Source of the DNA: Jannaschia rubra
GTDB lineage: Bacteria > Pseudomonadota > Alphaproteobacteria > Rhodobacterales > Rhodobacteraceae
NCBI RefSeq assembly: GCF_001403735.1
Contig: NZ_CXPG01000024.1
Location: 23,072 to 87,071, forward strand
Reading direction: 5' to 3'
DNA length: 64,000 nt
Part shown: one piece after another, positions 11,001 through 19,100 of the stretch
Numbering within the stretch: position 1 is the stretch's first letter
Layout: the number at the start of each line of letters is the position of its first letter
Program-made: the position numbers and the translations under genes
The notes under the pieces: generated by a model
What the model was told of the DNA's origin: nothing
The model's input: the letters and a program-made list of their open reading frames with translations, nothing else
Database searches by the model: none

Positions 11001-13181
11001 GACGATGGGATGTGCGGCCAACGGCATGGGCCAGCGGTCGCCCGAAGCCGATGCCGCGAGATAATGGCTGGCCGAGGAGGTATAGCCGATGCTGACTTCG
11101 CCACCGATGTTGTTGGCATAGCCGATCAGCCTCCCCGGCGGCCCGTCGGTCATCATCGGCAGATAGGAAACCGGTGCGCTGCTGTCGCCGGGCAGGCCCG
11201 AAAAGCTGACGAGGCAAAGCGTGCCGTCCGCCAGCAAATCGACCAGTTCCGCCCCTTGCGCGGCGTGCGGCATGGTCAGCCCCGGCAGATCGGCCGCTCG
11301 CCGGAACCCGTTGCCGGAGAGGTTTTCCCAGACCTCGGTTCGATCCGGCCCGAGATAGAGCAGGTCCGGCACGCCGGTTCCTGTGATATCGGCAAAGCGG
11401 ACGCGGAACGGGTCGTATTCGTCGGAGTGATCGAACAACGGGGCACCGGCGACCGGCACGGCGGGGCCGAAATCCCCGTGACCGAGGTTGGGCCAATAGG
11501 TCACCTGACCGTTATGCATGAGGACGACGTCGGCCAGTCCCGATCCGGTCATGTCCGCCACGAAGATCCCGCGCCCCGGCGCGGGTGCCAGCGACGGTGG
11601 CCCGTCGGCAGCGCCCGCGCGGCGCTGAGGCAGGTGATCGCCCGCCCGCCCGTCGCTTTCGATCCAGACGATGTCGTCGCCCCCGCCCAGCAGGAGATCG
11701 GTCTGCCCGTTTCCGCTGCAATCCATCAGCCCCGGCCCGGTGGTGCCGGGGCGGGCCACCCGATCGAAGCTTCGCATCGCATCCCAGTTTTCGCGGCCGG
11801 CGTCATAGCGGTGAAATCCGGCGGTTGCCGGGGACGCGACGACAATGTCGCGCGCGCCGTCGGTCTCGACATCGCCCAGCACCCCGCGCCCGACGATGGT
11901 GGTGCTGGGCAGGCTGTACAGCTGTTCTTCCGGGCCAAAGCGCCCGCCGCCCAGATTGCGCCGCAGCGCCCAGGCGGTGCCGCGCCGGAACAGCGCGTGG
12001 CGGATGCCTTCGCCGAAGGGATCGGTCCACTGCGGAGCGGCAGCGGCGCGGAAGGGCGTGCCGTCTTCGGCCTGCAATTGTCTCGGCGAGGAAGCGGGCC
12101 TTACCGCGCTGTAGCGGAAGGTGAGGGGTGGCGCCATAGCGGTCCAGCCCTCATCGCCGCGCCTGCCGGTGCGGGTAACGGATTGCAGCCGCGAGCCCGC
12201 GGCGGCGGCCTCATCGGGCTGGAAGGCAAGGCGGACGATATCCGTGAGCTGATCCGCGGGGGCGACTGCGGGATATCGGTTGAACAGCAAGAGCGCCCGA
12301 CACCGGCGATAGCGCCGGATCTCGAACCCCGGATAGGTCGAGAACGGGTCCGGGCGCAGGAGCCAGGGGGCGGTTTCATCGCCTGCGGTCGCGGGCGCGT
12401 CGGTATCGTGTTCGCCGTAATCGAAGACGACTTCCAACCGGAATTGAAGATCGGCCGCGGGGGTGTCCGGGTCGAAAGGAACCCGATTGGCGTAGCGCAC
12501 GCGCTTGAGGTAGGTCGCGGCAGGGTCCGGCCCGCGCATGCGTTTCGCCTCGGCGGCGCTGGTGCGGGGGACATTCGCGAAGTCCTCGGGCTTGTAGATG
12601 AATTGCGCGGCATTTCCCTGCGCATCGCGGTGGTGTTCAAGATGCCAGCAGAGGATCCTTGCGGGCCGCATCGGGTCTGCCAGCCGGGCGGCCGGGGTTT
12701 CGCCATAGATCGCCACGCCGCCATCGGACTTGGCCACGCGCCACCGGGCGATGCCGGTGGCGCGATCGGTCCAGCGTTCGATCACATGTTCGGCGGCCCC
12801 GGTAACCGGGCGGAAGCTGTCGATGCGGATCTGGCCCTGCTGTCGCCGCACCGGTTGCCAGCGGTCGCCAGCCCGCTCCAGCAGCGGGCTGAGTTCGCCC
12901 ACGCCCGTCAGCGAAAAGCGGTCGGTGTCGTCATAGCGCGGCGCGCCCCGGTCGCCCAGCCGGGTGATCGTCGGCGGGTCGAGCGACCAGCCCAGCCCCG
13001 CGATCGAATTGCCGCCCCCGGTATGCACCAGACTGAGCGGCGGCGCGTTGCCGGTCCGGTCGATGGCGAAGGGCAGCGGTACGGTGAGTGTGGCACTGCC
13101 CTGGCCGGGCGCCACATCAAGGCTTTCGCCAAAGCCCACCGGGCCGGGTGCAAAATCCGGGAGGGGAGGGCCCGCACTCAT
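5022..13181 (-). CDS. Tc toxin TcB-TcC fusion (SpvB/TcdB + RHS cocoon) with C-terminal effector region
   Basis: A 2719-residue protein whose ATG overlaps the TcA stop codon by four bases (ATGA), implying translational coupling. Residues about 10-330 are SpvB-like (VPLPFAIDRTGNAPP, GLGWSLDPPTITR). Around 450-700 are FG-GAP/VCBS-like propeller repeats (VADMTGSGLADVV, FADITGTGVPDLLYLG), the TcdB middle region. Residues about 1250-2000 are YD/RHS repeats. The RHS-associated core ends at about 2102 with DPLGAGDGPNLYAYAHGNPV and DDLGLE, where Tc and RHS proteins cut themselves to free the payload. In known Tc toxins, TcB and TcC form a hollow cocoon that holds the cleaved TcC C-terminus. Here both are one chain, as in some known BC fusions. 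Residues 2103-2719 are a payload region of unknown activity (reported separately). Confidence 0.93.
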   Translation of the reverse strand: MSAGPPLPDFAPGPVGFGESLDVAPGQGSATLTVPLPFAIDRTGNAPPLSLVHTGGGNSIAGLGWSLDPPTITRLGDRGAPRYDDTDRFSLTGVGELSPLLERAGDRWQPVRRQQGQIRIDSFRPVTGAAEHVIERWTDRATGIARWRVAKSDGGVAIYGETPAARLADPMRPARILCWHLEHHRDAQGNAAQFIYKPEDFANVPRTSAAEAKRMRGPDPAATYLKRVRYANRVPFDPDTPAADLQFRLEVVFDYGEHDTDAPATAGDETAPWLLRPDPFSTYPGFEIRRYRRCRALLLFNRYPAVAPADQLTDIVRLAFQPDEAAAAGSRLQSVTRTGRRGDEGWTAMAPPLTFRYSAVRPASSPRQLQAEDGTPFRAAAAPQWTDPFGEGIRHALFRRGTAWALRRNLGGGRFGPEEQLYSLPSTTIVGRGVLGDVETDGARDIVVASPATAGFHRYDAGRENWDAMRSFDRVARPGTTGPGLMDCSGNGQTDLLLGGGDDIVWIESDGRAGDHLPQRRAGAADGPPSLAPAPGRGIFVADMTGSGLADVVLMHNGQVTYWPNLGHGDFGPAVPVAGAPLFDHSDEYDPFRVRFADITGTGVPDLLYLGPDRTEVWENLSGNGFRRAADLPGLTMPHAAQGAELVDLLADGTLCLVSFSGLPGDSSAPVSYLPMMTDGPPGRLIGYANNIGGEVSIGYTSSASHYLAASASGDRWPMPLAAHPIVVQRIERTDHVTGALTVERFTYHDGLSDPESGGLSHFGMVERHDSEAPGPGGGDVTAATVRTWFHAGEREDARMMARRDSQVFSGDPEARPLTASSTETGAWPGAGSDLRTRRAALRSLQGQGIRQEVYANRDFGAPYQVSESRYRVLPVQPATSAPAGRRGGTMLLPAETLVHVYEGGTGDARIEHTLHLAADSFGRTIELATVAYGRRGARAVHPDQAVTHIDLQVTTAAHAEGAAAATLHAASDRMLDTTLSRERFALTGIALDGDGYLTAATLKPQADTARLAMIDFDADPAAVPPGPTARRIDWERLFYQDDAGAPTQDAGAMADPRRLDHTQLAAFPDTLRASALPDQVDAAMLTGLGYLADAGYWWRRSARHGYRPTADFGLLDSMTDPLGAREALEYDSELRSVAAITDASGLRTTVETDYIALQPMRRIDPSGVVGEVRFDPFGRVRARSSRGRTLQADGNAVLAGDGDLAGHDPRSGTDLTAAIADPAAFVQTAGAAALYDDLAWFTHVNGGGDPATAPPAAMARFTRTEHHRDAPNAPLEILVHHLAGSGHPAQMKRRVARGAVFRPMAGGAVEDVPDAADRWLVAGRQVPNAKGLTLRSHAPLHAVGPGFEPIGLFDAVGRATIMHYDPMGRLDGSETPAGFRTEARRTPWALVTYDENDSAARSRAVTERIPAGEIAEPATLAAIQGAEAHRDTPITAHLDAKGRQFLTETLLVAGGPPARTHLAYDAMGRTAALTDPRQFAANGGRAPGAEVASARYIRDMQGVPLVETTADAGTTRTLTDTLQQIAHLWEASGVHLVNTRDVLGRITAVQGETDGDGLRTLEEHRYEGADAAAQDRNTIGRLVETRDQAGLRQVLRYDHAGRALETTRRYAEAYRTEIDWSAAPALETEIFRTRASYDALGRKTREHRADGSEQRTTYETGGTIATVRIRAADGAVDETVFQGAIEDARADRISESYGNGTITTLTHEADTGRLSRQVTRRGVVKIAELDYAYDPVGNLTCRRNRTRGHILSNLPPVPAGQEADRFSYDAHYRLTEATGWTHMAFAATGTQGRSPGLVGGARRISLNDGQMLRPYRRTYRWDTANNLQEMRQLSAAGNFTRSMWVDPVSNRSITRDGPGGLARQDPGRMFDAAGRLATLDHLAAMRWSAFDKLAAAVVIARPGGIDDAEYYVYDSTGQRARKVEERYEGGARVVIETRYLGGCRITRRRRDGTLLFARHSSDALHGTRVLGVVHHWVQDSQNREVDADGTTAIRYSVGIQGGHLQLVLDGAGRVVSYEEHAPFGETMFVAGDNIRDLLPRQHRFAARERDDATGFVAFPFRYLAPWLCRWISPDPLGAGDGPNLYAYAHGNPVTYRDDLGLETDAERRSRQWQELMSHVVSFESLPRDVQAEARSGWLQASALGAQVYIMDQSRAGLHEVSDPAATLAGVEAGTMTAIRTISPEAAELRQALDSLSDLTRSFEEMGENSPFRPENIPDAVPVGDSDAAVTPATPAAASATTSDIGINVPANAATTPARTDAGGTPSAEGNGPEVPGVSVSAAARAASMVPGASPNFVSPDLPPEALLWGDSGEARASLLARPEFQNGQVPRDYGLDGLSQDRLDDVHQGVQSQSPSHRATLNQPIEATPLPEGVTPGQIDPFGPTNGQYGHVGPYSRMTSAETGRGADYLDQDNPLPGERLTEREHGAAGAQLEEVARNPDGTTRYTRSGQGRSYHNDIAYWNDRDAALDKTHGGATADNAVTSRMQVDTAAGRGHDVAGTFVDARENAQRARIATNSPVPAASIDTAIYHQMANFHGNDRGATAEFLAGADPDELARYGDDLDAAFDATFSIDAPSVPDVPNPGRGARALGAVKAGGRVALEALGPLGTGMSAYSFATANTTEDRILTGADLTADLIGYAGPVGAVFSISYGVTRAVDEGIGWASREYLGSDLSPTAVISDGLVEADQALTSLWADPSKPAYTQTIGWKIADWMDSL

Positions 13182-16100
13182 TGCCGCGCCCCGATACCGT
13201 AGTCGATGATCACATAGATGTCCCGGACCGCATCGGTATCGAGCGCTGATCCATCGGCGCCACCCAGATCGCCCGCATCGCTGACGGTGATGGGCCATGT
13301 GCCGCGCGGATCGTTCCCTGCCATGGGTGCAACCGCAGCCGCGGCCATTTTGCCCAGGTCGGCCGCAGCGCCGAAGGCCGTTGTCGCATCGCCGTCAACC
13401 GTGAATGCCAGGGTGCCGACGCCCCCGCCGGTCTGGACCGCCAGCCGGAAGTTGCTGATCGTCAGCGCGCGCCCTGCCACGAAGATGGGGAAATGCCGGG
13501 GGCCGACGGTCAGGTCCACAGCAGTGTCGGGCGGCCCCGCGACAAGGGCCTGGAAGACATCGCGGTGTTCCTGCCTGAGGCTGATCAGCCTTTGCAGCCC
13601 GTTGTCCTGAAAGGTCTGTGCCAGGGTTCCGGCCAGGGCCGCGTTCTGCGTTTCGGTGTGTTCCCGCAGGATGCCGTCGAATTCGGCGGTATAGCTGATG
13701 CGCAGCAGCACATCGCTGATCGCGCTGTAGTCGAAGGGCGGGAAGCCGTCGGCACGGGGCAGGGTCAGCCGCCACTGGCTGATGACGCCTGCGCCTTCGA
13801 AAGGCAGGTACTTCGCGGCGCCGAAGTTCAACTCGAACACGCCTGCGTCGCTCTGCGCCGTGCTGGTCGAGATCGTCTGCCCCCGCGCCGCCGGCACTGC
13901 CTGAAGGGCCGCGCCCGGGTCGGGATCGCGCCGCAGGAAGCTGTCTTCGAGCGTCAGCATCGCGCTGATGTTGGCATGCGGTCCGGCCACCGTCGGGACT
14001 GTCACGCGCACGGCCTTGATCAGGCGCAGGAACATGCCCGGATAGTAGATATCGCAGAAGGACTCGGGCAGCGAGAATCGCGTCGTGCCTGTGGTCTTCA
14101 GTTCGACCAAGGCCGCAGGATCGATCTGGAACAGCGAGAACGTCTGGTCGATCTCCTGATGGCTGGGCGTAGTTTCGAGGAACCGCTTTTCGAGGTTCTG
14201 AAGGTCCACCGTCAAGCGGGCGCCTGCGTGCAGACCGGACCGCCCGCTGTCCCAGTAGTTGCCGGACAGCAGTTCGGACGTCTGGTCGCCGCGTTCGAAG
14301 CGGTAGGCCGCCTCGGCCATCCGCGCCAGCGACATCGCACAGTTGAAGGCGTCGCGGTGCACCGTTTGCAGGGTGGCCGCCGCCCAGTCATGAAACGCGA
14401 GGTTGCTGAACTTGTTTTCCGCCTGACTTTGCAGCTCCTCGGCATGGGTGATCGACAATTCATGCAGCGTGACTGCGCGCTCGGCGATCCTCGTGCGCAG
14501 TTCGGAAGCGGCGAGTTCCTTCTCCAGCTCCTTGAGCTGGTCGCGTTGCTGGCCAGCGTGATGGTTCCAGCCTTGCGTCCGGCGCGTGAAGGTCGCCTCG
14601 AGCGCGGCGGAGGAGGCGACGGCACCTGCCAGATCGGCAAGCGCACGGGTGCCGACCATGAAGCTTTGCGCGGAATCGCCTGCCTGCTTGCCGCCGTATT
14701 TCATCGCGAAGGGGCTGCCCGCTTCGGGAATCAGGTGAACGGCACCGGCCAGGAAACCCAGCACCGCCTCGACCCCGCGCAGGGCGGATGCGGTGTGATG
14801 GGCGATCCGTTGGGTCGCCTCCTCGGTGTTCAGGCCGTCGTCGATCAGGCCCTCGGTCCGGCTCAGGGCGTTGTTCAGCGTGACCTGCCGTGCCAGCATG
14901 GCTTCGTGGTTGCGCAGCGCGATGTCGCGTTCCCAGGTGCGGGTCTGGGTGGTGCGTCCGAGCACATCGCGGCCCTGGGTAAGCCGCAGCAGGTTGAGGG
15001 CCTCGCCGTCCTTCTTCTCCAGCGCTGCCTGCAGGGCGCTGCCGAAGGATTGTACCGTGCCTGCGAATTGCTTGGCCTTGTCGATCAGGGCCCCGAACCG
15101 CAGGGGCGGGGCGCTGCCGTTGAGCGCGGCAAGGATGTCATCGGTGGACAGACCGGCGGCGCGGGCCCGGATCAGCGCGCGCGGATCGATTTCCGGTGCA
15201 AACAGGGTCAACTGCCGGCGGTTGCCGTCGATGTCGAGGCAGTTGTGGATCTTGTAGAGCCGGTCGTCGACAAGGTTCCAGTAGCCCAGCAGTTCCTCGT
15301 TGCCGGGCACGCAGAACACCGGAGAGATCGTCCGCAGCACCGAAAACACGAAGCGCGGCCCGCGGCGGCGACCGCGCTTCTTGCGGGCCACCCCGCGCCA
15401 GTCGCCGGAATCGGCATCCGGGGCGGCGTCACGCACCCTTTCGCGCAACTCGGCAAAAGCGGCAACCGAGGTGCCCGGTACGAAGCGGGCGCGGGTATCG
15501 CGCAGGTCTGCGACCAGCATTTCATCGGGTTCCGCCGGGGCGGCGGCGGCGGCGGCGATGGAAGGATTGATCATCGGTTCATCGACCTGCGCCCGGACTG
15601 CCGTATCGGCAGCAAAGCTGGTACGGGCCTTGAGCTTCTGGTTCGGCGTGCCGTCCAGATGCACGGTGGCCCGGCGCCCGTCGAGATGGCTTTCGCCCAC
15701 CACGACCAGCCCCTTGGCCTTCATCTCCTGCGACATCGCGGCTTTCCAAGTGGCGGACGAGGCGACCTCGACATCCAGAGTCAGGCCGAGGTCGGCCTGG
15801 GCCACGAACGCCGGCCTGCCCGCCTGCTTGTCGACCAGCAGCCAGTTTTCCAGCTCCGCGAGGAAGGTGCTGCCGCTTTCGAGCGCCGGCTTGATGGCGT
15901 CATAGCTGCGGCTGCCGCCGATCTGGCCGCAATCGCCGATCTTGCGCGGCCGTGGCCCGAGAATTTCGCGGGCGGTCTGATAGTGGATGATCGCTTCGGC
16001 GATGGTTTCCTGCTGGAACTGCCGGAACAGCCGGTCGCCCCAGTCGATTTCATTGCGCACGTAGGACATGACGGTGGCCTTCTGATAGGCCGAAATGCGC

Positions 16101-19100
16101 AGCCGGGCGATGGCATGGGGATTGAACGGGTCGTCGCGATAGGCGGCGATGGCATCCTGCTGGGTCAGGATGGTGCGCAGGCGGGGCACCGAAAGGCCGC
16201 GGAACTCGACATAGCGCCAGTTGCGGTCCCGTTGCCGCGCGGCGTTCTGCTCGTCCGAAAGGGCGGGGATGTCCGCGATGGTTTCGGTCGTCGTCGGGTC
16301 GAAGATGTATTCGTACCAGCGCTTCGCCTCCGCATGACTGCCTTGTTCCTGCAGCGTGCGCGCCAGCAGGAAGGGCACGTGAAAAAGGATTTCGCGATAG
16401 TAGGTGCCGAAAGCGCCGTTGAAATCGATCCCGTCGTCGACGATGGCATCGATCACGGATGAGCTGGTCACCCCGATCGGGGTGCTTCTTTCCCGCAGGC
16501 TCTCCTGCTGGGCCATCTCAAGCAGTCCGTCGATGCCGCCGGTGAACAGCCGCCGCGCGATGGTGCGCGCGAGGGTCGTGCCGATCCGCTTGAGCACCCA
16601 GGTCTGGCCGGGCAGGGCCGTGCCCTGAAACAGCAGCAGATCGCCGTCGCGGTCGATCACCGCGTCGATCAGCGAGCCGTTGATGGGCTGCACGTCCGCC
16701 CCGCGCAGGTTGGCGAGCTTGCCCTGGAACAGCCCGTCGGAGGACAGGTTGCGGAAGTCCTCGGGGGCGTGGCGCTGGACCCTTTGGCGCGCGTCGCCGT
16801 CAGCGGCCAGCGCGACGAAGGCATAGTCGTCGAAGGGGGCCGAAGCGAGCTGTCCGAACCAAAGCTGGTCGTCGCGTTCGCTGAGGATGGGCGAGGGCGG
16901 GGAGGAGTTCTTGGTCCATCTGATCCGGCCCTGCCGCTTGGTATGGGGGGCGGCGCGGGTGTCCTTGTCGAACAGATCCACCATGGCGCGCATCTGACAG
17001 CCGACTCCCGAGAGGCGAATGCCTGACGGGGTGGATTCGGGATGGACGCGGCTCCATTCCGGGGTGACCAGCGAATAACCCTCGCGCGCGGTGGTATGCG
17101 GTTCGGTGTCGTAGCGCGGGGTCAGCATGGCCTTGATCGCGCCATCCAGATCGGCCGGGTCGGACGAAAAGATGCCGAAGCCGAACATGTCCCTGATTGC
17201 GTCGAAGAAAGCTTCCGCCTCTTCGGGATCGACCAGCGGGTCGTCGATCAAGCCATCGGTCTCGCCGAATGGCGGTGTGCCGTAAAGCGAGATGGCCTGC
17301 GGGACCGTCCATTCCCCATCCAGCCGCAGGGTGGAAAACTTGATCGCGAACCGGTGCTTGTAGCCGATGAACCTGGATCCGGCTTCGCGCACCTCGTTCT
17401 GGGCGGTGGTCACGATCTCGACCCAGAACACATGCAACCGGCCGTCATGCACCACGGGCGAGACTTCGCGCACCGGAATCTTGATGTTGATCGGCTTCCA
17501 GGGGTTCCACCTGGTGTTCCTGGTCCGGCTGCGGTGTCCGAACTTGATGTTTTCGGCAGTCCGATAATAGAAGGTCGGCGGGTCGCCCGGAGTGACGCCG
17601 ATCAGGTGCAGCACATCGGTCTCATTGGCGTCGTCGATGGCGTGGAACGATCCTGCGATACGCAGGTTCGCCAAAACCTCGAACCCTTCCAGATAGCGCG
17701 CATAGGCGTCGAGGATCGCCTGTTCATCGAGTTCGTTCTGCAGCACCTCGGCCTCGAAGGTCTCGAAGAGGGGTGTCTTGTTGTCCCGGAATCCGGGGTC
17801 GAGGTAGTTTTCCGTCCAGAGAAACACCTTGCGGTTCGCCTTCCAGACCTGAAAGTTCCTGCGCCAGTCCCATTCTTCCGCAGGAATGAGTCCCGGATCG
17901 ACCCGGATACTGCCGTCGGCGCTTTGCTCGCGGTTCATCTGGATGCGGTTCACGTAGGCCTGCAACGATGTGGTGCCCGCCACGACCCGCGACGTTGGAA
18001 AACAGCCGTCGACCTCGGTGGGCAGTAGGAAATAGTCGTAAAGCTGGCTGAAGTTCTCGAATTCGGGGTGAATGGAGTGGATCAGATAGGCCGCCAGCCC
18101 GTCGCGTCTTGCGTTCAGGATCTTCGCCTCGAGATCCTTGTTGACCTCGGCCCAGGCGTGATCGTCGGGGTGCTGCACGCGCAAGGCGGCGATCACCGCG
18201 TTTGCCGCAGCGTCGAGCCGGTCGTAGTCGTTCGCCGCGGCATTGCCGAGGAAGTCGGCCGTCACCCCCAAGGTGCCGGTCAGCCCGGCGGCCAGCTCCA
18301 TGAGGCCGAGTGCGTCCAGCGCATTGACCGGCAGCGCCACCGCATCGCTCAGCGCCATCGCGGCTCCGGCGCTGAGCCCGAGGAAGCTGCCGAGCGCCGG
18401 GCCGGTGGTCGGATCGAACCCGGCGCCGTCGTAGCCTTCGAGCACGGGGACGAGTGCCATGGCCGCGGCGGGGGCCATGGCGGCGAAGCCGGCCAGACGC
18501 AGGGCGGCCATCGCGTCGATCGCGCCTGCATCGGGGGCGCCGAACAGGGGCATGTGGCTCGTGGCATAGGCCAGCACTTCGGGCGCGGTCCGGGCGGGAG
18601 GCATGGCAGCGGTGATCCGCAGGAGCGCCGTCATGGCCGGCAAGAGCGGATCGATCCCGCCGTCGCCGCGCAGCGCATCCGCGGTGGCGGCGGCGGTGGC
18701 GTCAATTCCGCAGGCGGTGATCAGCGTTTGCGCGGCCTCGCGGATTGTGGCGAACTGCCCCGCCACGGCCTCGGCCAACAGGTCCGGGATGGCATGCGGG
18801 TTCAGTGCTTCCTTCAGAGCCCCGTCATCGGCGACGACCCCGGCGGGCAGGGCCAGGGCCGGGGCAAGGTCCGCACCGGCGATCAGACGATAGAAGCCGT
18901 CCGCACCCGCAGGTTCGAAAATGCCGGCGTTGGCATCGATGATGTCCTGCGATTGCAGCGCGGTCAGCCCGTCTGTGCCGGCAAAGACGGCTCCGGCAAA
19001 ACGGCTGCCCTGACCCGTGACGATCCTGTCGCGCAGGGTCTTGGCCAAAGCGGTTGCTTCGACCTCCAGATCGGCCAGACCCGCCGCGCGATGGGCACCC